Notes: generated by a model not told the origin, from the sequence alone. Counted from the first letter of the stretch, positions 48,187-57,698 are shown. The stretch is 64,000 nt of DNA from Tabrizicola flagellatus (GCF_008271465.1 NZ_VMDU01000001.1:62001-126000); one strand, 5' to 3'. Made by a program: numbers and translations.

Positions 48187-49239
48187 ATGAATCCCGCATC
48201 CTCCCCGTCCACCCCATGGTGGAACCCCTCGCGCCACGCCGACCGCCGGCCGGTCCTGATGACCCGCAACCGGATCCAGGCCGCGATCCGGGGCTGGCTG
48301 GCGGGGGAAGGGTTCACCGAGGTGGACCCGGCCGCGCTGGCGATCTCCCCGGGAAACGAGGCGCACCTGCACGGCTTCTCGACCCAGGCCATCGGGACCG
48401 ACGGGGCGGGGCGGACGATGTATCTTCACACCTCGCCCGAGTTCGCGATGAAGAAGCTGCTCGCGGCGGGCGAGACCCGGATCCATGCCTTCTCCCACGT
48501 CTGGCGGAACCGCGAGCGGGGGGCGCTGCACAGCCCGGAGTTCACGATGCTGGAGTGGTACCGGGTGGGCGAGGGCTACGAGGTCCTGATGGCGGACGTG
48601 ATGGCCTTCCTGCGGCTGGCCGCGCGCGAGGCGGGAGCCGGGGTGCTGCGGTTCCGGGATCGGGTCTGCGATCCGTTCGTCGAACCGGAGCGGCTGTCGG
48701 TGGCCGAGGCCTTCCTGGTCCATGCCGGGGTGGACCTGATGGCCTCGATCCGGGCGGACGGGGCGACGGATGCCGAGACCCTCGGCCGCGAACTGGACCG
48801 GATCGGGCTGCGGCGGGCCTCGGACGACACCTGGTCGGACATGCTGAGCCGGGTCCTGTCGGAGAAGGTGGAATCGAAACTGGGGCAGGGGCGGGTGACG
48901 ATCCTGGACCGGTATCCCTCGGCAGAGGCTGCCCTGGCAAGGAAGGTGCCGGGGGATGCGCGGGTGGCGGAGCGGTTCGAGGTCTATGCCTGCGGGGTGG
49001 AGCTGGCGAACGGGTTCGGCGAGCTGACCGACGCGGGCGAGCAGCGGCGGCGGTTCGAGGCCGAGATGGCCGAGAAGGCTCGGGTCTACGGGGAAAGCTA
49101 TCCCCTGGACGAGGATTTCCTGGCGGCGCTGGAGGGGATGCCCCCGGCGGCGGGCATCGCGATGGGGTTCGACCGGGTGGTGATGCTGGCCACGGGCGCC
49201 CCCCGGATCGACGACGTGATGTGGACCCCGGTGCCGTGA
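48187..49239 (+). CDS. epmA: EF-P--(R)-beta-lysine ligase
   Basis: EpmA, a class II lysyl-tRNA-synthetase-like protein without the anticodon-binding domain, attaches (R)-beta-lysine to the tip lysine of EF-P. The 350-aa protein shows [39 protein letters not shown] (outline), [15 protein letters not shown] and [12 protein letters not shown]. The start [20 protein letters not shown] at 48187 is typical. It is divergent from efp with an 88-bp gap. The aminomutase gene epmB, which would supply beta-lysine, is not in the window. Confidence 0.95.
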   Translation: MNPASSPSTPWWNPSRHADRRPVLMTRNRIQAAIRGWLAGEGFTEVDPAALAISPGNEAHLHGFSTQAIGTDGAGRTMYLHTSPEFAMKKLLAAGETRIHAFSHVWRNRERGALHSPEFTMLEWYRVGEGYEVLMADVMAFLRLAAREAGAGVLRFRDRVCDPFVEPERLSVAEAFLVHAGVDLMASIRADGATDAETLGRELDRIGLRRASDDTWSDMLSRVLSEKVESKLGQGRVTILDRYPSAEAALARKVPGDARVAERFEVYACGVELANGFGELTDAGEQRRRFEAEMAEKARVYGESYPLDEDFLAALEGMPPAAGIAMGFDRVVMLATGAPRIDDVMWTPVP

Positions 49240-49300
49240 TCTGTCCACGGTGGACATTTTCCGATTTCAATTCGGAATCATAAGGATGGCCGTGGACGTA
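49237..49300. repeat. Inverted repeat, right arm, beside epmA
   Basis: The arm starts at the epmA stop codon with TGATCTGTCCACGGTGGA and ends near TGGCCGTGGACGT (49287-49299). It contains the palindrome tgtccacggtggaca (49242-49256). It mirrors 47471-47534 across the efp-epmA pair. Confidence 0.7.
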
Positions 49301-49556
49301 AACCGTCTGGAAAGGATGTTCGGCGGCGGCCCCCCACCCCCGGCCCCTCCCCACGAAGGGGGAGGGGAGGCGCTGGCTGCAAGGGGGGCGCGACAGGGAT
49401 CGGCCTTTTCTTGTCTCCGCCGTTGCATGCCTCCGGCGGGAGTATTTCCGGAAAGGGCAAGCCATTGGCCGGAATTGTGCCGGTGACATTCGGCGGTCTT
49501 GCATTGGGGGCGCAAGGGGCGCAAAGAAGGCGCGTTTCTTCTGCGGGAGCCGCGCC
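49240..49556. other. Gene-free stretch between epmA and argC
   Basis: These 317 bases hold the right inverted-repeat arm (49237-49300) and a GC-rich hairpin with perfect 9-bp arms (cccctcccc at 49344-49352, ggggagggg at 49359-49367). The rest shows no convincing reading frame, RNA gene or promoter. A frame at 49250-49486 can be read but is low-complexity through the hairpin. Confidence 0.6.
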
Positions 49557-50585
49557 ATGACCCATCGCATCGCCATCCTCGGGGCCTCGGGCTATACGGG
49601 TGCGGAACTGGTGCGCCTGATCGCGACGCATCCCGCCATGCGCATCGTCGCGCTGTCGGCCGACCGCAAGGCGGGGATGAGCATGGCGGAGGTCTTCCCC
49701 TTCCTGCGGCACCTGGACCTGCCGAAGCTCACGAAGATCGACGAGATCGACTTTTCCGGGGTGGACCTGTGCTTCTGCGCGCTGCCGCATGCGACGACGC
49801 AGGAAGTGATCGCGAAACTGCCGAAGACCCTGCGGATCGTGGACCTGTCGGCGGACTTCCGGCTGCGCGATCCAGCGGAATACGAGAAGTGGTATGGCCA
49901 GCCGCATGCGGCGGTGGAGATCCAGAAGGAAGCGGTCTATGGCCTGACCGAGTTCTACCGCGACGAGATCAGGTCCGCGCGGCTGGTGGCGGGCACGGGC
50001 TGCAACGCGGCCACGGGACAATTCGCGCTGCGGCCATTGATCGCGGCGGGCTGCATCGACCTGGACGATATCCTGATCGACCTGAAGGCCGGAGTCTCGG
50101 GGGCCGGGCGCAGCCTGAAGGAGAACCTGCTTCACGCGGAATTGTCCGGCGGCACCCATACCTATTCGGCGGGCGGCAAGCACCGGCATCTGGGCGAGTT
50201 CGACCAGGAATTCTCGAAGGTCGCCGGACGTCCGGTCCGGGTGCAGTTCACGCCGCACCTTCTGCCGATGAACCGGGGGATCCTCGCCACGGTCTATGTC
50301 AAGGGCGACGCGAAGATCGTGCATCAGGTGCTTGAAAAGGCGTATGAAACCGAGCCTTTCCTGAAGGTCCTGCCCTTCGGGTCGCTGCCCTCGACCCGCG
50401 ACATCGCGGGGTCGAACTTTTGCCACCTGGGGGTGATCGGCGATCGCATCCCGGGGCGGGCAGTGGTGGTCTCGGTCCTGGACAACCTGACCAAGGGGTC
50501 CTCGGGCCAGGCGATCCAGAACGCGAACCTGATGCTGGGGTTGCCGGAGACGGAAGGCTTGATGCTGGCGCCCGTTTTCCCGTAA
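49557..50585 (+). CDS. argC: N-acetyl-gamma-glutamyl-phosphate reductase
   Basis: ArgC reduces N-acetylglutamyl phosphate to the semialdehyde in arginine synthesis, using NADPH ([20 protein letters not shown]). The catalytic cysteine is Cys149, in AGTGCNAATG, where E. coli-type enzymes have NPGCYPT. The [14 protein letters not shown] block is standard. The length of 342 aa is normal. A ggagccgcgcc stretch precedes the ATG. Downstream comes ccmE, as in other Rhodobacterales. Confidence 0.95.
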   Translation: MTHRIAILGASGYTGAELVRLIATHPAMRIVALSADRKAGMSMAEVFPFLRHLDLPKLTKIDEIDFSGVDLCFCALPHATTQEVIAKLPKTLRIVDLSADFRLRDPAEYEKWYGQPHAAVEIQKEAVYGLTEFYRDEIRSARLVAGTGCNAATGQFALRPLIAAGCIDLDDILIDLKAGVSGAGRSLKENLLHAELSGGTHTYSAGGKHRHLGEFDQEFSKVAGRPVRVQFTPHLLPMNRGILATVYVKGDAKIVHQVLEKAYETEPFLKVLPFGSLPSTRDIAGSNFCHLGVIGDRIPGRAVVVSVLDNLTKGSSGQAIQNANLMLGLPETEGLMLAPVFP

Positions 50586-50626
50586 GCGGCTCGTCGTGCG
50601 TCTTCGACTTCTCCTCGCGGGTCTGC

Positions 50627-50653
50627 GACGAGGGCCGAAGGCACCGAGGAGCG
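50627..50653. repeat. Dispersed intergenic repeat, copy C (inverted)
   Basis: Read on the minus strand this matches copies A and B: CTCCTCGGTGCCTTCGGC followed by CCTCGTC. It lies between argC and ccmE. Confidence 0.55.
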
Positions 50654-50724
50654 GGGCTTGACGCGGGTCAAGGTATCCCCACCTTGGGCAGAGCATGATC
50701 TGGCCGGCGGCAGGGGCGGATGCG

Positions 50725-51207
50725 ATGAACGGGAAGACGGAAATCCGGGGCCTGAAGGGGCTGAAGAAGCAGCGGCGCATCCAGATCGTCGCGCTTGCAG
50801 CGGTGGCGCTGATCGGCGCGACGGGGCTGGTCGGCTATGCCATGCGCGACGGGATCAACTACTTCCGATCACCCTCGCAGGTTCTGGAGGCGCCGCCCGG
50901 CCCGGGTGAGACCTTCCGCATCGGTGGGCTGGTGGTCGAGGGGTCGATTCGGCGCGGCCAGGGGACGGAGGTCTCCTTCGCCGTGACCGATACCAACGCG
51001 ACGGTGCCGGTGCGCTATACCGGCATCCTGCCTGACCTGTTCGGCGAAGGTCAGGGCATGGTGGCGCTGGGGCGGATGGAGGGCGACACCTTCGTGGCGA
51101 CCGAGGTGCTGGCCAAGCATGACGAGACCTACATGCCGAAGGAAGTGGTGGACGCGCTGAAGGAGCAGGGCGTCTATGTCGATCCCAAGGCCAAGCCCGG
51201 AAGCTGA
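50725..51207 (+). CDS. ccmE: Cytochrome c maturation protein CcmE
   Basis: CcmE is the periplasmic haem chaperone of the Ccm system and binds haem covalently through a histidine. His132 and Tyr136 lie in AKHDETYMP, which is the HxxxY site. One membrane anchor lies at about residues 20-38, followed by the OB-fold. The ATG at 50725 gives the family N-terminus; an in-frame ATG at 50695 would add 10 residues. ccmF and ccmH, which often follow ccmE, are absent; the lysis pair follows instead. Confidence 0.94.
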   Translation: MNGKTEIRGLKGLKKQRRIQIVALAAVALIGATGLVGYAMRDGINYFRSPSQVLEAPPGPGETFRIGGLVVEGSIRRGQGTEVSFAVTDTNATVPVRYTGILPDLFGEGQGMVALGRMEGDTFVATEVLAKHDETYMPKEVVDALKEQGVYVDPKAKPGS

Positions 51208-51218
51208 GCGACCCGGAA

Positions 51219-51247
51219 CGCAAGAATTTTCGGCGAAAATTCTTGCG
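51219..51247. repeat. 25-bp palindrome family, copy 2 (extended)
   Basis: Perfect 14-bp arms around one central base (core caagaattttcg / cgaaaattcttg, 51221-51245) start 11 bp after the ccmE stop. The core differs from copy 1 (9896-9920) at two positions. It has no T-run. Confidence 0.75.
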
Positions 51248-51272
51248 CTTGCGCGGCGCGCGGTCGGGCAGG

Positions 51273-51288
51273 GCGGCGTTAACGCCGC
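51273..51288. promoter_or_regulatory. Perfect 16-bp palindrome upstream of the lysis pair
   Basis: gcggcgttaacgccgc is fully symmetric and ends 37 bp before the muramidase start. It may be an operator of the lysis genes. No CtrA-type TTAA-N7-TTAA site is seen. Confidence 0.45.
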
Positions 51289-51325
51289 TGCGGCAGGCTT
51301 CCCCCCCGTGTGAAGGGGGGTGCCC

Positions 51326-51937
51326 ATGCCGGATGTCCGACAGATTGCCGAAGAGATCGTCGCCCGCGAGGGCGGGTTCGTGAACGACCCGGACGATCCG
51401 GGAGGCGCGACCAATCACGGAGTGACCATCGGGACGCTGCGGCGGCTGGGGATCGACGTGAACCGCGACACGCGGATCGACCTGGCCGACGTGAGGGCGC
51501 TGACGCGCGCCGAGGCGGTCGAGATCTATCTGGAGCATTATTACAAGCGCCCCGGGATCGCGGCCTTGCCGGAGCCGCTTCAGGCGAGCGTCTTCGACAT
51601 GTATGTCAACGCGGGCGGCAATGCGGTGAAGATCCTGCAGCGGCTTCTGACCGACATGGGCTTTCCCTGCGACCCGGACGGGGCGATCGGGCCGCAGACG
51701 ATCCGCGCGGCGCAGATGGCGTATGAGGCCGCGCCGGCGCATCTGGCCGATGCCTACGGGATCGCGCGGCGCAACTACTATTATGCGCTGGCCGACAAGC
51801 GCCCGGCGAGCCGCAAGTTCGCCCGCCGCAAGGATGGAGGCAAGGGCGGCTGGATCACGCGGGCGGAGGAATTCATCAGCCCGAGATACCACCTGACCGA
51901 GGCGCAGCACCGGGCACGGGTGGCAGCATGGGGGTGA
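51326..51937 (+). CDS. Holin-associated N-acetylmuramidase (GH108 type)
   Basis: This 203-aa endolysin has a GH108 domain with REGGFVNDPDDPGGATNHGVT (outline; catalytic Glu15) and a C-terminal peptidoglycan-binding domain (about residues 85-170). It has no signal peptide, so it needs a holin, which is encoded by the next gene with a 10-bp overlap. The ATG at 51326 follows gaagggggg. No phage structural genes are near. The pairing resembles the endolysin/holin pair used by Rhodobacter gene transfer agents, which is also set apart from the structural cluster; this is from memory. Confidence 0.88.
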   Translation: MPDVRQIAEEIVAREGGFVNDPDDPGGATNHGVTIGTLRRLGIDVNRDTRIDLADVRALTRAEAVEIYLEHYYKRPGIAALPEPLQASVFDMYVNAGGNAVKILQRLLTDMGFPCDPDGAIGPQTIRAAQMAYEAAPAHLADAYGIARRNYYYALADKRPASRKFARRKDGGKGGWITRAEEFISPRYHLTEAQHRARVAAWG

Positions 51938-52404
51938 TCGGGAAGCTGGTTGGCGCGCCCGGGGCGGTCACGGCGCTGGGCGAGGCCGCGAAGGGGGTGG
52001 CCGAAGTCTTCGTGCCCTCGGCCACCAAGCGGATGGAATATTCGGCCGAGGCGCAGATGGCGGCGCTGCGGCAGCTGGGGGAGGAATACCAGCATCCCGC
52101 GCTGTCGTGGTTCGACCGGATGGTGAACGGGTTGAACCGGCTGCCGCGGCCGTTCCTGGCCTTCGGGACCATCGGGCTGTTCGTCTATGCCATGGTGGAT
52201 CCGCAGGCCTTTGCCTATCGGATGGTGGGGCTGAACGCGGTGCCCGAGCCCCTGTGGTGGCTTCTGGGGGCGATCGTCGCCTTCTACTTCGGCGCGCGGG
52301 AGACGCATTACTTCCGCAACCGGGCGGTTGTCTCGCCCTATGCATCGGCGACGGCGGCCATGGCAGAGGAGAACGCGGCGCTGGAGGACTGGCGGCGGGA
52401 GTGA
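51928..52404 (+). CDS. Holin family protein
   Basis: This 158-aa protein has two clear hydrophobic helices (about residues 73-93 and 108-124, FLAFGTIGLFVYAMV and WWLLGAIVAFYFGARE), with a charged C-terminus. This is the layout of holins of the type encoded next to GH108 muramidases. It overlaps the muramidase gene by 10 bp and ends 66 bp before argS. Confidence 0.85.
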   Translation: MGVIGKLVGAPGAVTALGEAAKGVAEVFVPSATKRMEYSAEAQMAALRQLGEEYQHPALSWFDRMVNGLNRLPRPFLAFGTIGLFVYAMVDPQAFAYRMVGLNAVPEPLWWLLGAIVAFYFGARETHYFRNRAVVSPYASATAAMAEENAALEDWRRE

Positions 52405-52470
52405 GGCTGCCGATCCTTGACCTCTGATCGGGCCTCTGGCATGGCCTTGCGGATCAGAGGATGTGATCAA

Positions 52471-54213
52471 ATGAACCTGTTCGCCGATATCCGTGAACTT
52501 GTGGTGGCCGAGTTGCAGGCGCTGATGGCGTCGGGCGTGCTGCCCTCGGGGCTGGACCTGTCGCAGGTCGCGGTGGAGCCGCCGCGGGATGCGGGGCATG
52601 GCGAGATGGCGACCAATGCGGCGATGGTGCTGGCCAAGCCCGCCGGGATGCAGCCGCGCGCGATTGCCGATGAACTGGCGGTGAGGCTGATGGAGGACCC
52701 GCGCGTCGCGGGCGCCGATGTGGCGGGTCCGGGCTTCCTGAACCTGCGGCTTCATCCGGCGGCCTGGCAGGGGCTGGTGCGCGAGGTGCTGGTCAAGGGG
52801 ACGGATTTCGGGCGGTCGGCCATGGGCGGGGGCCGCAAGGTCAACGTCGAGTTCGTCAGCGCCAACCCCACCGGGCCGATGCATGTGGCCCATGCGCGCG
52901 GCGCGGTGGTGGGCGATGCGCTGGCCTCGCTGCTGGACTTCGCGGGCCATGCGGTCACGCGCGAGTATTACATCAACGACGGGGGCGGGCAGGTCGATGT
53001 GCTGGCCCGGTCGGCCTATGAACGCTACCGCGAGGCGCATGGGCTGTCGCCCGAGATCGCCGAGGGCCTATATCCCGGCGACTACCTGATTCCGGTGGGC
53101 CAGGCACTGAAGGACAAGTACGGCGACAGCCTGCTTGGCCGGCCGGAGGGCGAATGGCTGGCCGATGTCCGGACCTTTGCCACCGACATGATGATGGCCA
53201 CGATCCGCGACGACCTGAAGGCGCTGGGCGTGACGATGGATGTCTATTCGTCGGAAAAGGCGCTATATGGCACGGGCAGGATCGAGGCGGCGATCGAACG
53301 GCTGCGGGGCCTCGGTCTGATCTACGAGGGCGTGCTGGAGCCGCCCAAGGGCAAGACGCCCGAGGACTGGGAGCCGCGCGAGCAGACCCTGTTCCGCTCG
53401 ACCGCCTTCGGCGACGATTTGGACCGCCCGGTGAAGAAGTCGGACGGCAGCTGGACCTATTTCGCCCCGGACATCGCCTATCACTACGACAAGGTGACCC
53501 GCGGCTTCGACGAGCTGATCAACATCTTCGGCGCGGACCATTCGGGCTATGTCAAGCGGCTGAAGGCCGTGGTCAGCGCCCTGTCGGAGAACAAGGTCAA
53601 CCTGGACATCAAGCTGATCCAGCTGGTCAAGCTTCTGAAGGGCGGCCAGGTCGTCAAGATGTCGAAGCGCGCCGGGACCTTCGTCACGCTGCGCGACCTG
53701 ATCGACGAGGTGGGGCCGGATGTCGTCCGCTTCGTCATGCTGACCCGCAAGAACGACGTGCCGCTGGACTTCGACTTCGACAAGGTGACCGAACAGTCGA
53801 AGGACAACCCGGTCTTCTACGTCCAGTATGCCAATGCCCGGGTGAACTCGATCCTGCGCAAGGCACGCGACGCGGGGCTGGATGTGAGCGATGCCTCGCT
53901 TTCGTCGGCGCATCTGGCGCATCTCGGCCACGAGGCGGAACTGGCGGTGATCCGCAAGCTGGGCGAATGGCCGCGGCTGGTGGAAATCGCTGCCAAGGCG
54001 CACGAGCCGCACCGGGTGGCCTTCTACCTTTACGAACTCGCCTCGGACTTCCACGGGCTGTGGAACAAGGGCAACGACGACGACAGCTTGCGGTTCATCC
54101 AGGAGGATACCGCAATTTCTGCGGCGAAAATCGCCCTTGCCCGGGCCGTGGGCGTTGTTATTTGCGCAGGCCTTGGTATCCTTGGCGTCACTCCGGTCGA
54201 GGAAATGCGCTGA
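52471..54213 (+). CDS. argS: Arginyl-tRNA synthetase
   Basis: ArgRS charges tRNA-Arg. The HIGH-like motif reads HVAH in [18 protein letters not shown], and KMSKRAGTF is the KMSKS loop. The N-terminal Add-1 domain and the C-terminal DALR domain ([21 protein letters not shown], then [16 protein letters not shown]) are present. The ATG at 52471 gives [12 protein letters not shown]. The length of 580 aa is standard. It begins the conserved argS-SPOR-nagZ-scpAB unit. Confidence 0.97.
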   Translation: MNLFADIRELVVAELQALMASGVLPSGLDLSQVAVEPPRDAGHGEMATNAAMVLAKPAGMQPRAIADELAVRLMEDPRVAGADVAGPGFLNLRLHPAAWQGLVREVLVKGTDFGRSAMGGGRKVNVEFVSANPTGPMHVAHARGAVVGDALASLLDFAGHAVTREYYINDGGGQVDVLARSAYERYREAHGLSPEIAEGLYPGDYLIPVGQALKDKYGDSLLGRPEGEWLADVRTFATDMMMATIRDDLKALGVTMDVYSSEKALYGTGRIEAAIERLRGLGLIYEGVLEPPKGKTPEDWEPREQTLFRSTAFGDDLDRPVKKSDGSWTYFAPDIAYHYDKVTRGFDELINIFGADHSGYVKRLKAVVSALSENKVNLDIKLIQLVKLLKGGQVVKMSKRAGTFVTLRDLIDEVGPDVVRFVMLTRKNDVPLDFDFDKVTEQSKDNPVFYVQYANARVNSILRKARDAGLDVSDASLSSAHLAHLGHEAELAVIRKLGEWPRLVEIAAKAHEPHRVAFYLYELASDFHGLWNKGNDDDSLRFIQEDTAISAAKIALARAVGVVICAGLGILGVTPVEEMR

Positions 54214-54285
54214 CGACAGGCGCCCCGGTCGGCGATAGGCGCGAGTGCAGGGACGGACCAACCGTCCCGCAGGCAGGGGCAGCAG

Positions 54286-55266
54286 ATGGCGGACGCGGAT
54301 CATGACTTCGGCGGCGGCTTTCCTCTTGATGGGGCCCGGGCGCTGCATGGCGTCCGTGATGTCAACCGCGCGGCGCGGGTGCAGCGCGTCCTGAACATCG
54401 CTGGCGCCGTCACCTCGCTGGCGCTGGTGATCGGTCTTGGCGTCTGGGGCTACAGGCTGGCGGTGCGAGACGTGAACGGCGTTCCGGTGATCCAGGCGAT
54501 GGAGGGGCCGATGCGCATCGCCCCGGCCGATCCCGGCGGAGCCATCGCCGATCACCAGGGGCTTGCGGTGAACGAACTGGCCGAGACCGGGGCCGCCTCG
54601 CCCCCGCCCGAAAGGCTGGTGCTGGCGCCGCGCCCGATGGAGCTTCAGCCCGAGGATGCCGCCGGCCTTGCCGGGATGCTGCAACCGGGGCTGACCGAGG
54701 CCTCGGCCCCGACCGGGGCCCTGCCCGCCGACCGGGACCTGGCCCTTGCCGCGGCGCCCCCGACCGAGAGCGCAGACCCGACCGAGATCGCCATCGACGC
54801 CGCCCTGGCCGAGGCTCTGGGCGAGATCCCCGATGCTGCGCTGTTCGAGCCCGCGGACACGCCGATCCCGGACCTGGAGGAGACCGAGCCCGTGCCCGAG
54901 GGGGCCATTCTCGCGTCGATCCGGCCCAAGGCCCGGCCAGGCAGCCGGGCTCCGGCCCCGGCGGCCCCGGCTGCGCTGCCCGCGGCGAACGAGGTCGATC
55001 CGGCGACGATCGCGCCCGGCACGCGGCTGGTGCAGTTCGGGACCTATGACACCGCCGACGAGGCGCGCGCGGCCTGGGCACAGTTGCAGGTGCGGTTCGG
55101 GGAACTGATGGCGGGCAAGGGGATGGTCGTCCAGCCGGCCGAGAGCGGCGGTCGGACCTTCTACCGGCTGCGCGGGCACGGTTTCGACGGCGAGGACGAT
55201 GCGCGCCGCTTCTGCTCGGCCTTCGTCACGGAAGGCGCGACCTGTATTCCGGTCCCGCACAAATGA
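54286..55266 (+). CDS. SPOR domain membrane protein
   Basis: This 326-aa protein has a short cytoplasmic part, one membrane helix (about residues 36-56), a long proline/alanine/glutamate-rich periplasmic linker and a C-terminal SPOR domain (about 245-323: LVQFGTYDTADEARAAWAQL, GRTFYRLRGHGF). SPOR domains bind glycan strands lacking stem peptides at division sites. It is 72 bp after argS and overlaps nagZ by 4 bp. Confidence 0.9.
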   Translation: MADADHDFGGGFPLDGARALHGVRDVNRAARVQRVLNIAGAVTSLALVIGLGVWGYRLAVRDVNGVPVIQAMEGPMRIAPADPGGAIADHQGLAVNELAETGAASPPPERLVLAPRPMELQPEDAAGLAGMLQPGLTEASAPTGALPADRDLALAAAPPTESADPTEIAIDAALAEALGEIPDAALFEPADTPIPDLEETEPVPEGAILASIRPKARPGSRAPAPAAPAALPAANEVDPATIAPGTRLVQFGTYDTADEARAAWAQLQVRFGELMAGKGMVVQPAESGGRTFYRLRGHGFDGEDDARRFCSAFVTEGATCIPVPHK

Positions 55267-56258
55267 CGGTGGGAACGTGCGCCGCGATCTTCGGCTGTGC
55301 CGGGCCGGTGCTTCTGCCCGAGGAGCGCGCCTTCTTCCGCGAGGCCGATCCGTTCGGCTTCATCCTCTTTGCCCGCAATGTCGAGGACCCGGCCCAGCTG
55401 CGTCGCCTGACGGCCGACCTGCGCGCGGCGGTGGGGCGCGAGGCCCCTGTTCTGGTCGATCAGGAGGGTGGCCGGGTCCAGCGCCTGCGCGCGCCGCACT
55501 GGCGGGAATGGACGCCGCCGCTCGACACGGTCGATGCCGCCGGGTCGGTCGCGGCGGCCGAGCGGCAGATGCGGCTGCGCGCCATGGTGATCGCGGCGGA
55601 ACTGGCGGCGGTGGGGATCGACGCCGACTGCATCCCGACGCTGGACGTGGCGCGACCCGCGACGCATCCCTTCCTTCTGAACCGCTGCTATGGCCGCGAC
55701 CCGGAGACGGTGGCGCAGATCGGGCGGGCGGTGGCCGAGGGGCTGATGGCGGGCGGCGTGCTGCCGGTGATGAAGCACATGCCGGGCCATGGCCTTAGCC
55801 ATGTGGACACGCATCAAGACCTGCCCACGGTCACCGTGTCGCGGGAGGAGTTGCAAGCCGTGGATTTCGCGCCGTTCCGGGCGCTGGCCGACCTGCCGAT
55901 GGCGATGACCGCGCATCTGGTCTTTGCCGCGATCGACCCCGACCGCCCGGCGACGCAATCGCCCGATGTGATCCGGCTGATCCGCGAGGAAATCGGGTTC
56001 CGGGGCCTCTTGATGTCGGACGACCTGAACATGCAGGCCCTGTCGGGAACGCTCGCCGAGCGCACGGCGCGGACCATCGCGGCGGGGGTGGACATCGCGC
56101 TGCACTGCAAGGGCGACCTCGCCGAGATGGAGGAGGTTGCGGGCGCGGCCGGAACCATGGGCTCCGAGACCCGCGCCCGGGCCGAGGCGGCGATTGCGGC
56201 GCGACGGGAGGGGCAGGTGGATGTGAAGGCGGCTCTGGCCGAGCTGGCGCATGGCTGA
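55263..56258 (+). CDS. nagZ: Beta-N-acetylhexosaminidase
   Basis: NagZ removes terminal N-acetylglucosamine from anhydromuropeptides in cell-wall recycling in the cytoplasm (GH3). The catalytic loop appears as KHMPGHGLSHVDTHQDLP, with His/Asp as acid-base pair, and the nucleophile Asp is in LLMSDDLNMQAL. The length of 331 aa is normal. It overlaps the SPOR gene by 4 bp and scpA by 8 bp. Confidence 0.95.
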   Translation: MTVGTCAAIFGCAGPVLLPEERAFFREADPFGFILFARNVEDPAQLRRLTADLRAAVGREAPVLVDQEGGRVQRLRAPHWREWTPPLDTVDAAGSVAAAERQMRLRAMVIAAELAAVGIDADCIPTLDVARPATHPFLLNRCYGRDPETVAQIGRAVAEGLMAGGVLPVMKHMPGHGLSHVDTHQDLPTVTVSREELQAVDFAPFRALADLPMAMTAHLVFAAIDPDRPATQSPDVIRLIREEIGFRGLLMSDDLNMQALSGTLAERTARTIAAGVDIALHCKGDLAEMEEVAGAAGTMGSETRARAEAAIAARREGQVDVKAALAELAHG

Positions 56259-57042
56259 GGCGGAAGACTGGGATCAGCCCGAGCGCATCTCGCCCGAGGA
56301 CCGGCTGGCGGCCGAGGCGCTGATCGTCGATGTCGATGGCTTCGAGGGTCCGCTCGACCTTCTCCTGACGCTGAGCCGCACGCAGAAGGTGGATCTGCGC
56401 AGGATCTCGGTCCTGAAGCTGGCCGAGCAGTATCTGGGCTTTGTCGAACGCGCGCGGTCCCTGCGGATCGAACTGGCGGCGGATTACCTGGTGATGGCGG
56501 CCTGGCTGGCCTTCCTGAAATCGCGCCTCCTGTTGCCGCCGGAACCGGGCGACGAGGGGCCGAGCGCCGAGGACCTGGCGGCGCATCTCGCCTTCCAGCT
56601 GGAACGGTTGCAGGCGATGCGCGACGCGGCGGCTCGGCTGATGGGGCGCGACCAGCTGGGGCGCGACTTCTTCGCCCGCGGCGTGCCCGAGGACATGACG
56701 CATCATCGCAAGGTGGTCTGGACCGCCTCGCTGCTGGATCTGATGCGCGCCTATGCGCGGATCCGCACGAAGGACGAGTTCCGCCCCTTCGTCATGGATC
56801 GCGAACATGTGTTCACGATGGAACAGGCGCTGGAGCGGATGCGCGGGCTGATCGGCTATGCCGGGGACTGGGCGACGCTGGTCAGCTTCCTGCCCGAGGG
56901 CTGGGATGTGAGCCCCATGGCCCGCCGCTCGGCGCTGGCGGCGCATTTCGCGGCGGTGCTGGAACTGGCCAAGCGAGGGCAGATCAGCCTGCGCCAGGGC
57001 GAGACCTTCGCGCCCATCGAGTTGCGGTTGAAGGACGGATGA
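56251..57042 (+). CDS. scpA: Segregation and condensation protein A
   Basis: ScpA is the kleisin of the SMC-ScpAB condensin. The 263-aa protein shows VDGFEGPLDLLLTLSRTQKVD, LAADYLVMAAWLAFLKSRLLLP and a C-terminal winged helix. It overlaps nagZ by 8 bp and scpB by 4 bp. Confidence 0.95.
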   Translation: MAEAEDWDQPERISPEDRLAAEALIVDVDGFEGPLDLLLTLSRTQKVDLRRISVLKLAEQYLGFVERARSLRIELAADYLVMAAWLAFLKSRLLLPPEPGDEGPSAEDLAAHLAFQLERLQAMRDAAARLMGRDQLGRDFFARGVPEDMTHHRKVVWTASLLDLMRAYARIRTKDEFRPFVMDREHVFTMEQALERMRGLIGYAGDWATLVSFLPEGWDVSPMARRSALAAHFAAVLELAKRGQISLRQGETFAPIELRLKDG

Positions 57043-57686
57043 TGCGCGAGGAGCACGAGGACGAAGGCAGCCTGTTCGACGCGCCCCCCATGGGCGAGCA
57101 GGAGCGGATGGTCGAGGCCATCCTCTTCGCCAGCGCCGAGCCGGTTTCGGTGGCCGAACTGGTGGCGCGGATGCCGCATGGCTCGGACCCGGCCGAGGCG
57201 CTGGTGCATCTGCGCAAACGCTACGAGGGGCGGGGGGTGCATCTGGTGCGGGTGGGCGATGCCTGGGCCTTCCGCACGGCGCCGGACCTGGGATTCCTGA
57301 TGCGGCGCGAGACGGTCGAGACGCGGAAACTGTCGCGCGCGGCGATCGAGACGCTGGCGATCATCGCCTACCACCAGCCGGTGACACGCGCCGAAATCGA
57401 GGAAATCCGTGGCGTTGCCGTGAGCCGGGGCACGATTGACCAGCTTCTGGAGCTGGACTGGATCCGCCTCGGCCGCCGCCGGATGACGCCGGGGCGGCCG
57501 GTGACCTTCGTGGTGACGGAAACCTTCCTCGACCATTTCGGCCTCGAATCCGCCCGCGACCTGCCGGGGCTGAAGGAATTGCGGGCGGCTGGCCTGCTGG
57601 ACAACCGCCCCGCGCCCGGGCAGGCTTTGGCATCTGACGACGAGGACGAGGCCACGACCGGCCAGAGCGAGCTGTTCGAGGACTGA
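57039..57686 (+). CDS. scpB: Segregation and condensation protein B
   Basis: ScpB binds the ScpA kleisin as a dimer of winged helices. The 215-aa protein has EAILFASAEPVSVAELVARMP and AAIETLAIIAYHQPVTRAEIEEIRGVAVS (outline), then RRRMTPGRPVTFVVTETFLDHFGL (outline). It overlaps scpA by 4 bp (ATGA). Confidence 0.95.
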   Translation: MMREEHEDEGSLFDAPPMGEQERMVEAILFASAEPVSVAELVARMPHGSDPAEALVHLRKRYEGRGVHLVRVGDAWAFRTAPDLGFLMRRETVETRKLSRAAIETLAIIAYHQPVTRAEIEEIRGVAVSRGTIDQLLELDWIRLGRRRMTPGRPVTFVVTETFLDHFGLESARDLPGLKELRAAGLLDNRPAPGQALASDDEDEATTGQSELFED

Positions 57687-57698
57687 ACGGAGGTCAGG

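Noticed and set aside
49250-49486. A 78-codon frame after epmA with a [15 protein letters not shown] stretch
   Set aside because: It runs through the GC-rich hairpin and the inverted-repeat arm; composition and position point to non-coding DNA.
51257-51290. CtrA site (TTAA-N7-TTAA) before the lysis genes
   Set aside because: Only one TTAA is present; the second half does not match.
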